From: Lachnospiraceae bacterium
Lineage (GTDB): Bacteria > Bacillota > Clostridia > Lachnospirales > Lachnospiraceae
Assembly (NCBI GenBank): GCA_017936785.1
Contig: JAGBEV010000054.1
Span: forward strand, 1-58,472
Reading direction: 5' to 3'
Length of the DNA stretch: 58,472 nucleotides
This document shows, piece after piece, positions 44,104-56,800 of the stretch; position 1 is the first letter of the stretch, and each line of letters starts with the position of its first letter. The translations under genes and the position numbers were made by a program. The notes under the pieces are model-generated. The model was not told where the DNA came from, searched no databases, and saw only the letters and a list, made by a program, of their open reading frames with translations.

Positions 44104-44676
44104 TCAGAAGGTAATACCCTGACCGGTGTTGGGGATAAGGAAGGAGATGAGGTAGTCCAGAAGGAAGAGGGTCAGGAAGAAATAAGTAGAACGTTTGCGG
44201 AGTTTGAGGGGGAGTCCGGACCATAGGCGTGACAGGCGGGGAGAGAGGAAGCAGATCCAGAGGGAACCGGCGAAGCCGAAGCCAAGGAAGGAGAGCAGGG
44301 AGATGTAGCCTTCAATGTGGAAGGGGAGGGTGGAATAGTCCCAGTAGCGGGTGTGCCAATAGGTGGACAGGGCAAGACCGGTAATGAGCTCTAAGAGGCT
44401 GCCGAGAATGGCAGAGAGGAAAAATGTGACTATTGGACGGGAAGAAAAACGGTTTAGGAGCAGGGAGAGAAACAGGGCGCCAAAACCGTAGACGGGCAGC
44501 CAGGGACCGTAGAGAAAACCTCGGTTGCAGAGGGTGCCGTTCAGGATGCAGGTCAGGAGAACTTCCCAGATATAGCCTGTGACGGAGGCAACAAAAAAGA
44601 AGAAAACGGATTGGTAAAAGAGGGATGGGGAGAGTTTGGAAAAAAGATGTTTTAGTAGTGGAAATTTGTTTTTCAT
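44104..44676 (-). CDS. Putative ABC-transporter permease of the CmpB/DUF1113 type
   Basis: 190 residues with five or six membrane segments. The signature GYIWEVLLT ... NRGFLYGPWLPVYGFGA and the later ELITGLALSTYWHTRYWDYS match the family called putative ABC-transporter type IV (PF06541). Biochemical role is not established, and no ATPase gene is adjacent. The gene is isolated on the minus strand between the heat-shock operon and the RHS gene. No ribosome site is obvious. Its coding strand is notably poor in A and rich in C/T-ending codons compared with neighbours. Confidence 0.8.
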   Translation of the reverse strand: MKNKFPLLKHLFSKLSPSLFYQSVFFFFVASVTGYIWEVLLTCILNGTLCNRGFLYGPWLPVYGFGALFLSLLLNRFSSRPIVTFFLSAILGSLLELITGLALSTYWHTRYWDYSTLPFHIEGYISLLSFLGFGFAGSLWICFLSPRLSRLWSGLPLKLRKRSTYFFLTLFLLDYLISFLIPNTGQGITF

Positions 44677-44760
44677 GGGAAAAGTATGTGTAAAAGAGAA
44701 AAAAATATACTGAAAATGTGCAATTTATACCATATATGGAAATAGTTGCTCTTTACTTTT

Positions 44761-44769
44761 TGATATAAT
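44761..44769 (+). promoter_or_regulatory. Extended -10 box upstream of the RHS gene
   Basis: TGA-TATAAT at 44761-44769 matches an extended -10 (TGnTATAAT); no good -35 is seen. About 90 bases of leader would precede the start. Confidence 0.4.
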
Positions 44770-44863
44770 GTGCCTTAAAAGATGAAAACAGTTACAAGTT
44801 TTTATCAGAAGCAGCAAATACGAAAGATAAAACATTCAAATGTATGTGGATGGGGGAAAACAA

Positions 44864-47800
44864 ATGAAAAGAAACATTCTATTGATTCTGGGAACAAGTC
44901 TATATTTTTTTACGCAGTCAATTTCAATTTACGCAGCAGCTTATGAATATGATGATTTAGGAAGGGTGACCAAAGCCGTTTATGAGGACGGCAGAAGGAT
45001 TATACAAAAGATAAAATTAAGTAATAGCATAAGAAATAATATCAAAAAGGGAATTGCCATGGTGCTATTGGTAACTATGCTTCCCTTTTCCAGCTTTGCG
45101 CAAATTGGCACAGTGCAAGCCAATGCAGCGGTATTATCGTCAAACGGGCTGGAGGGGCAGGAACAAAATGCCTATGAAACAGAAAATGTAGTGCCGGGGA
45201 CAGAAATGACAGAGGAGATTCATACCTATGGAGGAGAAGATATAGATGCCTTTGTCAATGATGCAGTGCAGGGTCAGTTTCCTGAAGATCTGGAAGATGT
45301 GGTGATTGGGGAAGATAATGTATTGACCGGGGATTTAACTGTTATGAACCTGAACCTGGAAGGAGGAACCGTAGATCTACAAGGGAATACGCTTTATGTA
45401 TGCGGGAATTTTATACAGAGCGGCGGCGTATTAAATGTAAACGGCGGTCGTGTGGTAATATTGGGAGATTATAGAATTCAGAGCATAGCCCGGGCAGTTG
45501 AAACAGATGAAAATGAAGGGAATACAGATGAAAACGAAGCAGATACAGATACCAGGGAAGATGAAGTTGAATACATACCATCAAAGGGCATATTGTGCCT
45601 GAATCAGGAAAAAGATTATCTGCTTGTTATGGGAGATTTTTATACAGATTCGGAAATAAGCCATTCAGGGTATTTGGATAATGGCATTATGGAAGTAAAA
45701 GGAAATTTTACACAATATGCTACAACAGGGGCAGCAAATTTTTGTTCCGGCGATCAGTTCCAACTATATCTGACGGGAACCAAGGAACAGAAGCTGGAAA
45801 TGGCTGACAGGCTGTATGCCGGGGACTGCATTGCAAATCTGGTCATGGAAAATGGAAGTGAGCAGGGAGTTACGCTGGTAAACAGACCTTATGTGGCAAA
45901 GAATATAACAGCCAATGGAGGTGTTGTAAACGGGTGCATCGGCATAGGAGGGAGCACCATATTTACAGAAGACTATTTTGATGGGGGGATTTTTGTTTTC
46001 ACCGGAGGAAAAATCAGTAAAGAACTGACCATAGGGGAAGATCTGATTCTTGAAAAGAACAGAGGGGCACTATACTTAACCGGACAATTGGAGGTTATGG
46101 GAAATGCCCTGATCAGTCATGTCATAGCCCCCACAGGAGGAAGTCTGATCGTAGATGGAAATATGACAGTCAGTGATAATGAAGAAGGATACAGCTGCGG
46201 AATATTTATGAATGATGCATGCGCTCATATATTAGTCAGGGGAGATTATATTCAAAAGACAAGGGGACAGCTTCCTATGTCTAAAGGAATTCTGGAAGTC
46301 CGGGGCAATATGACAGTTGACGGTACTTTTATGCCTTCTGAGAGCCAGAAGGTCATCCTTTCCGGGGAACAGGCGCAATATGTGGAGGCAGATAATGGAG
46401 CAGCATTTAATATATTAGAGCTGCAAAACTACAGTAAAGAAGGCGTTATCTTTGGAAACTTTGTCACATGGAAGAAGCTGATACAAAACGGCTGCAAAGT
46501 GACTATGGGGGAAAACAATGGTTATACAGGATATACGCTGGAAGAAGATGAGATTATCTCCGGAGAATTTGTTTTGACCGGAGGAACTCTGGACTTAAAC
46601 GGGCATACCATGACCATAAGCGGCGATCTGATCCAGAGTGCAGGAACCATTATTTTAAATGGCGGAGAGCTGGTTGTGGAAGGGGATTACCGCAGACAGA
46701 AAAGAATAAAAGATAAAAATGGCAATGTTGATTATCAAACAACAACAGCAGCTCTGAAAATGAAAAATGCAAATGATCATCTGTTGGTAAAGGGAGATTT
46801 TTATGATAGTTCCTCTGCTGAAAGTATGGATGAAATTTCAGCAGGATGTCTGGAATTAAAGGGAGATTTATATCAGTCAGATGAGGGAAGCGCATATAGC
46901 TGGAGATATCCACAAGGACATCAGCTGTTGATAAGCGGAACAGAAAAACAGATATTGCATTTTAAGAATGGCGACGGGAGAAAGCCGGAACTGTATGATT
47001 TCAAGATCACGAATACGTCAGATGAAGGAGTCATTATTGAAGGGACTCCATGGATAGACGGAAAATGTGAATCATCAAGAGACAGCCATATTGAGGGACT
47101 GGTATATAAAGCGTCATATGAATCTGAATGGGGTGGCTATTACGGCGGTGATCTGGGAATTTTAGACTGCCTTAATCTGAAAAACAACTTTGAGTTAGGG
47201 GGAAATCTGTATCTGCAGGACAGACTGAATGTATATGCGGATCTTACCGTTGATGGCAATATTCATATGTTTGATGATACTGAGTGGAAGTGCAACGGAT
47301 ATATTTATTTAAGTGAAGGAAACCTGGTTGTTAAGGGGGATGTGGAAGCACAAAGTGCATATTATTATTCGGGAATTCAGCTTTGTACAGACAACGCTTA
47401 CGCATTGATTGAAGGAGATTACAGGATTCTGGGTATGAAAGACGGCTTTGAACTGTATTCCTATGCCGGAGTGCTGGAAGTAAAGGGAAATATTGATTTT
47501 AAGGGAGAAGTTGTCCATAAAGGAAAGATTATTTTAAGCGGAACAAAACAGCAGACTGTACGTGTAGGGAAAGATACGGAAATCCATGAGCTGGAAGTGG
47601 TAAATGGCAGTGAGGAAGGCGTTTGCCTGGATAGCTTTGTCTATGCAAAAACCTGGAATATAGGAGAAAACCTCGTAACCTACAGGGGGGATAAATGTAT
47701 TTTTGGCGATAATCTGACAGAAGATACCATAATTGACGGGAATGTAGTTCTATTGGGCGGAGTATTGGCACTAAATGGTCATAAATTGCAGGTAAACGGG

Positions 47801-50800
47801 AATCTTACACAGATGGCGGGAGATGTAAGGGTCAATACAGGCAGACTTTATATAAAAGGAGATTATTGTCTGGGGATTCCGGATGATGAATTACCTGATT
47901 ATAATACGAGAACATTCGGCATGCTGTATATGGACAATGCAGAGGATTATGTATGTGTAGAAGGAAATTTTAGTGCAAATAAAGAAAAAGGCACATGGAT
48001 CGGTTTAAATGCCGGTGTTCTTGAAATCAGGGGAAATATGGATTATAATCATGCCCTTTCCGGCAGGAATGAACATATTCTGCTTTTAAAAGGGAATAAA
48101 AAGCAGACGGTCACTTTTAACGGAACCGATTCCCGAAGTGGAAGCGGATTTAAAAATCTCACTTTGGATAATCAAAGTGAAGAAGGAATCGTATTTGTTA
48201 ATCGGCCATATTTCACAGGAAAGATTGTGGACAAGGAAGAAAATCATGTGTCCGGTGTCATTGATATAGGCTCCATGAGCCAGTTGGAAAACGGATATTT
48301 CGGCGGAAGTATTTATTATCAGAACTCTTCCCCTGGAACAGATCAGGATATCCATATCGGGGAAAATTTGTTGGTGGATTGTTCCTATCCCATAACTTTA
48401 AACAGCCAGTTGAAAATTGACGGAGATTTGGATTTAAACGGAATCTTAAAAGTAAATCATGAAAAACTGCTTGTGGGGGGAGATCTGACCATAAAGCAGA
48501 ACAACAACAGCTATGTCATCAATGGGATCAATATGGTCAATGATGATGATTATGTATTGGCAGGAGGTAATTTTGTCAACCGCTCCTCAAGAGTACAGAC
48601 CATGGAAGCGGGAGTATTGGAGGTTAAGGGAGATTATACAGAATATTTCGGAATCTTTTATGGGAATAAGCATAAGATCACTTTCAGCGGATCAGAAAAG
48701 CAGACCATACAGCAAATAGGAAAATTTCATATTCTGGAACTGAAAAATACAAGTGAAGATGGAATATTTTCAGAAGCTGCCCTAAAGTATGACGAACTGA
48801 TCGGAAACGGATGCAGACTGATCATCGGTGATGAGAACAATGTTACCGGATTCATTTTGGAAGATGACTATATTATGGCAGAAGACTTATATCTGGTAGA
48901 CGGTACCATGGATTTAGCAGGTCATACCCTGATCGTACAGGGAGATCTGATATTGCAGGAGGGAACCATTAAAGTAAACCATGGCAAACTGATCGTGGAG
49001 GGAAATTTCAGACAGCAGAAGAGGAAAACTCTGGAAAACGGTTATGAATATTCCCAAAGTGCAGGTTATCTGTATATGGATAATACAGATGATTACATGA
49101 AGATTGCAGGAGACTGTATCCTCATGCCTCCTTTTGGCAATGGGAGCCATATGAAGGGAACTGTGGAAATCGGGGGAGATTTGGACAGCAGGGGAAGCTA
49201 TGCTTTTAAGAATGACGGAACTCTTATTTTGAACGGAACAGAAAAACAGACTATATTATCTACGTATGATATAAAGCTGGGGAATCTGAAAGTAGAAAAT
49301 CAATCCATAGAAGGTATTGATATTGCATCCGATCTTGTCATAAGCGGAGAGGTATCTGATGCAGAAATGAAGACAGGCGGCGAGGGCATTGTAAAAATAA
49401 CGGATCTGAATTGTCTGGAAGAAGGAAAGTTTGGCGGAAATATTTCTCTCAGACAGAAATGTACCATTGAAAAAGATATAGATATTAAAGGCTGCCTGAC
49501 AATTCAGTATGATAAGCTGACCGATCCGGATGAGGGAACAAGGTGCGGGGAGCATACCGTTCATGCAGGTGAATTGATAGTTAGGGAAAGCCTGTATCTG
49601 GAAAAAGCACAGGTATATGTGGAAAATGATCTTTTGGCAGAGAGCAGAGGCGCTCTTTTAATGGACGATTCCGACAGTTATCTGTTAGTAAACGGGAATG
49701 CGGAATTTACGGGAGACGGAAAATCAGTATGGACAGCAGGAACTCTGGAATTAAAGGGTGATTTGGTACAAACCGGTGAAAAGCAGAATTTTACTGCATC
49801 TGACGAACACCGCACCATTTTAAGCGGCAGCAGGAATGATAAAGGGGAAGATCTGACTCAAAGGATTCATCTGGATGCTTCGGATAACAACAGGTTTCAC
49901 ACGTTAGTCCTGAAAAAAGATCTGTATACCTGTTATGAGTTTGATACCGTTCCTGAGGATATTGCAGATGAAGTTATTTATGAGCTTGCTACCACGCTCT
50001 ATCCAAGACCGGTTACCCGGATTACGGCGGAACAGATCACACCCTTTTCCGTTACCATAGGATTTGACGGTAAGTGGAGTGAAGGAGAAACAGCGGGATT
50101 TGCCGTTTATCGTGATGGCGTTCTGGCTGGAACTACAGGAACAAAAAGCTATAAGGATACGGGGCTGGAACCGGGAAAAACCTATACTTATACGGTGCTG
50201 CCCTATAATGAAGATAAAAATTATGCAAAGGAATCTCCGGAATTTTCCGTGCAGACTGACAGTGACGGACAGCCGCCGGAGAAGGTTCAGAATCTCAGAG
50301 TCAGTATGAGGACGGGATCAGCAGTTACCCTTACATGGGACAGAGGAAAAGACAATGTGGGCGTAACGGGATACAGACTTTACCGTGATAATGAACTGAT
50401 CTATGAGGGCAGTGATCTTCAATATGAGGATAAGGGGCTGGAAAATAAAATTGTATATCAATATCAGATAGAGGCAGTTGACGGCAGTGGAAATGTATCA
50501 GAAAAATGTGATACCGTCGACGGCGTTGTTTTCGTGCCCAGGATTCTTTCTGTAGAGCCTGAGGACTATGGAGTGATCGGCGGAAATACTGCAAAATTCC
50601 AAGTTACATTCTCCGGAGAGGGAAGGAGTAAAGGAAATGCAGTTAAGATTGAATATTATGACAATGATTATTATGAATGGAAGCCCATAACGAAAACATC
50701 CATTGGGCAGAAGGAAGAAAGCGGAGCTGTATTGACTGCCGGCTATGTTTGGAACATGGAAAATCTGGAATTGGGCAGAGAAGTGGATATCCGCTATACA

Positions 50801-53800
50801 TTAAGGGATAAAGACGGAAATGAAACGGAAAAGATCGTTACCTATACTGTGGACAGAGAAGCTCCCCTGGCACCTAAAAATGTACATGCCTCTGATGAAG
50901 GGGGAACTGTCATCATCAGTTGGGAAAAAGGCGGAAGCGCCGATTGTGCAGGTTATAAAATATACCGGGTACAGTCTGATGCAGGAGAGGGAATCCTGTT
51001 GGCTGATATAGATGGGAAAAACAGCACCTGGTATGAGGACGTGAACGTAGAGGACGGAAAGACTTATGAGTATTATGTCCGTGCCTATGATAACTTTGAT
51101 CAATTGGGATCAATGTCCAATGTGGCACAGGTAACGGTTCAGGAGGATACCCTGGCGCCGAGAATGGTTTCCATGACACCTGACCCGGGTAAGGTGGGCG
51201 GAATTATGACTTTAACTCTGGAAGGAAAGGATAACAGACAGGTTACGGAATTTGAATTGTATATCAGGAAGGACGGAGTAACAGAATGGGAACCGCTGGT
51301 ACAGATTCCGGCAGAAACGGACAAAGGAACCTATTTGTGGAATACAGCACTATATGAAGAAGGCACTTACTATATCAAAGCGGTTGCAGTGGACCGGGCA
51401 GGAAATAAAAGTGAAGCTTTGTTTATGCGCCGCTATGAGGTTGATAATACGGGAATTGCCAAAATTATACTTGCAGAATGCAACGTAGGAAGTACAGCAA
51501 TCCAGCTGACATGGGAAGATGTGACGGAAGATGATTTTGCATATTTTCAGGTAGAAGAGTTCAGGGATGGAAAATGGCAGAGCGTTGGACAGGTTGCGGA
51601 TACACTGGGAATCCGGATCGAAAACCTGCAGCCGGGTTCTTCATATACATACCGGGTACTGGGAGTTGACAAGCTTGGAAATCAAGGAATCCCTTCTGAT
51701 GAAATTACACTGACTACCACAGAAGATACTGTTTTGCCTGTAATCAGTGCCATCCTGCCCATTTCTTCTTACTACGGAGAGAAGATCCCTTTATCCATGA
51801 CAGTGGAGGATAATGGAGGCGTGGCTTATGGTATCTTTTCCTATAGTGAAAATGGTGAGGATTACAGTGAGCTTGCCAGAGTAAATGCCGGAGGCAGCAC
51901 AAAGGAAAAGATCGATTATATCTGGGATGCTTCAGCACTTCCGGAAGGTGATATTTATGTCCGCTTTGAAGCATATGATAATGCAGGAAACCACAATTCC
52001 CTTTATGAGGAAAAGGAAATTGAAAACCTGTATAAAATTGACCATACAGCGCCGGGAAAAGTCACAGGTCTTTCTGTGACAGGAGAAGAAGGTGTGATCG
52101 ATCTGAAATGGGGACAGGTCAGTGAAAATGATATTGCCGGATTTCAGATATACCGCGCAAAGGAAGGAACGGGAAAATTTACCTGTATTGAAGAAAAAGT
52201 TACTTCCTATGAATATCATGATAGAAAAGTACAGGAAAATGTGACTTATATTTATCAGATCGCAGCGGTGGATATAGCCGGAAATGTAGGAGAAAGGTCA
52301 GAAAAAGTATATGGAACAGTAAAAAGAGATGAAACAGCCCCTGAGGTCACAGGTATTTCCCCTTCTGACGCTATGCTGGGAAGGGAATCTGTTTTACAGG
52401 TTCTTGCCCTGGATAATGCGTCCCTGCAGTCCATTGAGATGGATTACCGCAGGGCAGACTCCGATGATGAATGGGAAGAAATAGCGCACATTCCTGCATC
52501 AGGCAGGGATTACTATAAGGAAATTCCGTGGAATGCAGAAGGTCTTCAGGAAGGAATCCAATATGAAGTGCGTGCAAGGGCAATTGATAAGGCGGGAAAT
52601 GAAAGTGACTATATTTACCGTACCTATACCTTTGATCTGACAGCTCCGGCGGCACCGGTACTGGAAAGTAAAAGCGGCAGTTTCCGCATAGAACTTCTCT
52701 ACAGTGCCAACGAGGAGGAAGATTTTGAGTGCTATAGGATTTACCGTAAGAGATATGGGGAAAATGATTATACCTGTATCCAGAGCGGAACGGAAACGGA
52801 ATATGTAGATAAAGTCGAGGACACGGAAAGCGTGTACTATTATAAAGTGTGCGCCTATGATATTTACGGCAATTACAGTGAATCCAATATAGTGACTGAC
52901 CATGCAAATTTTGTGGATGATATTGCCCCTGAGGCAGTGCTTCCGGAAAGTATCGGCGGAATGACAGGAGAGGAAATTTCCTTTGACGGAGTGCTGTCTA
53001 CGGATAATATCAGGATCAACCGCTATGAATGGGATTTTGGAGACGGGACTACGGCATCAGGGGCAAGACCTGTACATGCTTATGCAGAGGAGGGCAATTA
53101 TACGGTAGTACTGACTGTCAGCGATGCCCAGGGAAATAAATCTGTTACTACATCTACGGTGGAAGTAATAAAGGCTGACAATAAAGGAACAGTTCAGCTT
53201 CAAGTGACTTCCGGCTATGGAATTGGAATTTCCGGTGCTTATGTTTATGTAAAGACCGGGGAAGGAAAGAATGATTTTAAAAAGCTACGCTGCAATTCCA
53301 ACGGATATGTAAATATTGTAGGAACCCAGGGCACCTATGAGGTATCGGCTTTTGCAGAGGGCTTTCTGCCTCAGGAAAGTGTCATATTCATAACACCGGG
53401 AGAAAAAACCAGCAGATCCATTACCCTGCAAAAGGGAGAGGTAGTAGTTGGGAAAATCTCCATGCACAGGATGTCTATAGATGAAATGATAGAAAAGGGA
53501 GTGAATCTAAGCAGTCCTTCTAATTATCATACCTATCAATTCTCGGTAGAACTACGATTTTCAGAAAGCCCCCTTCCGGCTTATATTGAATATCAAGGAC
53601 CTTTGGAAAAGGAAGAAATCATTGGAAATATAAGTTATTCCAATACCCATATACAGGCAGCGCTGTTGCCGCCGTGGAAACATATTAACGGAAGCAGAGT
53701 TATAGCAGAATCCCAGGAAATACCCCCTGCTGTGGCTTATATCAAGACGACCCAGACAGTAAGCTGGCTAAAGGATATGTACCTTGTGGAGCTGGGCATT

Positions 53801-56800
53801 AACAATAATGCTGCCAGTGGGTTTACCATTCATGATGCTTCTGCCACACTGGAACTGCCCCGGGGGCTTTCTCTTGCCACTACCCAGTCAGGACAGACGC
53901 TGGTAAACCGGATGGGAAGCATTGGAGGACAACTGCAGGGAAAAACTTCATGGATCGTAAAGGGAGATGAATCGGGAACCTATGAGATCGGGGCAAGATT
54001 TCATGGGATCATGAGCCCCTTTGAGGCACAGCTGGATTCCAGATTTGTGTCTCAGATGGAATATGAAGTGCAGACCGGAGAGGGACTGAATATTTATGTA
54101 TATCCTGAAGAAGCCTATTATCCCGGAGAAAAGTATTATATCCACTTTGAGATAAAAAATGAATCCGCCAGACCTTTTTATAATGTCAAAACATCCATAG
54201 GAAACTTTCAGCTTCCTGAGATGGTAGGAGAAGTGATCGTAAAGGATTGGAAGACCAAGGAGGTCATTGAATATGACCGGTGGGAAGGAGACATCCATAT
54301 TACGGACCTTGACCAGAAAGCCATTCCGGTGGTGTCTAAGGGGGCAAGGCTGGAATGCGGCATTCTTTCTCCCGGCGCAAGCATCTGGGGAACTTATTGT
54401 GTGGTTCCCCAGGGCAATGAAGAAAGCTATTACCCTTATGTGGGAAGTCTGGTAGAAGAGTTAAGAGGAGCCAATCTGGGTGTCAGAGTAACTGTAAATC
54501 CTATATCCAGCCATATTGTAAAGTGCCTGCAGTTTATGGACCCCAAAACAGGTACCATCTACGGAGATCCTGTGGATCTTACCACAGGGGCATTTATGCA
54601 GGATGTTTCAAGCTTCAACGTTGATGGAGCATCCAGACTTTCTCTGGGCATTCATTACAATTCCCTTGCTGCGGAATACAAAGGACAATGCGGATACGGA
54701 TGGACTCATGATTATGAGCAGCATATTGAAGATCATGGTTCCTTTGTGGATCTGTATTTAAGTTCTTATGCAAAGGTTACCTTTATCAGTGAAGCAGCGG
54801 ATGACCATGTTGTCTACGGAAAGGTGGAAGACGGCAGGATCATCATTGACCGGGAAGCGGTATATGAAGATGTCTTTTATCCTACATCCCAAGCCTTGAA
54901 CGGGTGGAGTCTGTCCAGAACAGAGGAAGGATATGAAGTGATATCCAAAGACCGGGAAATTTACCGGTTTGATCAGGAGGGCAGAATCAGTGAGATTACA
55001 TCTTTGGACGGCAAAGGCGTCGCACTTGCTTATGAGGGTGGAAAGACGACCATAAGGGATCAGGTTTCAGGAGAGAAATTGTATCTGTTTTACAATGAAG
55101 AAGGTATGATCAGCCGGATCGGTGACGATCATGGGCGAACCATGACCCTTGCTTATGACGGAGAAAATCTTACATCTCATACAGGGGCTGACGGACAAAT
55201 TACACAATATGTTTATGACGGTAGTCACAGGCTTCTCTATGGAGTAGATGGAAAAGGTATCACATATGTGGAAAACACCTATGATGATAAAGGGCGTATA
55301 GTGGAACAAAAGGAAGCCGGAATAGGAAATGCGGCAAAATATTCCTATGAAGACAGGGAAGATGGCAGCATGACTGTAAATGTCTGCGGCTATGACGGAC
55401 AGACGATGTCCGTGACTGTAAACGGAAAGGGAGAAAAAATACAGGAAGTGGATGCCGGGGGAGCGGTTACCTCCTATACCTATGATGATAGGGGAAATCT
55501 GCTGAGGGAGACCGACGGAAAAGGAAATACGGAATCCTATGAGTATGATGAAAATAACAATCCGGTTACCTATACAGATAAGAACGGGCAGACAACATCA
55601 CTGGTCTATGATGAGAACGGTAATGTCACATCCAGACGGAATGAAGATGGAAGCGGTATCAGCTTTGCCTATGATGAGAATGGAAGAATCATACGGAATA
55701 TCAGCTCTCTGGGAGCTGTTACAAGGTATGCCTATGATGATCAGGGAAATGTGATCAGACAGATCACCGATGGTCTGGGGACCTTGTCCATGACCTATGA
55801 AGGGGGAAAACTGACCGGAATTACAGATTACAACGGCAATACTACCATTTACGGTTATGATGCCTATGGAAACCGCACATCTTGTACTGATGCAATGGGG
55901 AACAACACTTCTGTTACCTATGACGAAGCCGGAAAAGCATTATGGGAAACCACAACAGACGGCAGCCTTATTACGTATGAATATGATGCCAAGGGACAAA
56001 AGATCAAGGAGACTATATGTGGAAAAACCGGCGGAACCAGAACGATTTCCTATACTTATGACGGAGCAGGGCGCATAACAGCCATGATAGGAGAAGAAGG
56101 AACAACTGCATACACTTATGACGGAGAAGGAAATATTATATCCATAACTTATCCGGACGGCAGCAAAGATACCATGGCTTATGATCAAGCCTCCAATCTG
56201 ATCAAAGCCACTACGGCAGCAGGACTTACCACCGAATACAGCTATGACCTGCAGGGCAATAAGATACAGGAACGGACGGGGGAAAACCAGACCGCCTATG
56301 AATATGACCCAGAAGGAAGGATCAGCAAAATAATACAGGCAGACGGTGAAGAAATAGTATATACTTATGATGAAAGAGGAAACTGTATCAGTGAAACGGA
56401 TGGAAAGGGCAGAAGCTATACCTATACCTATGATGCTGCCTCCAACCTGATCACTGAAACAGACCCCTGCGGCAGCAGGACCTGCTATACTTATGATCTG
56501 TACGGAAGGTGTATTCAGGTTACCGATCCCAAAGGAAACAGCACAAGCTATGCCTATGATGGAAACGGAAACTGCATCCGCCGGACCGATGGAGCAGGAA
56601 CCGTAACAGAGTTTACCTATGACAGCCTGAACCGTCTCATTACAGCCGGCGTACAGACAAAACAAGGAAACGTGACCACAGCATTTGCATATGATGAAGC
56701 CGGAAGGGTGACAGCCGTTACTGACGGAGAAGGAAATACCACCAGGGCTGCTTATGACAGCTTTGGAAACCTGGTATCCCTGACGGATGCACAGGGAAGG

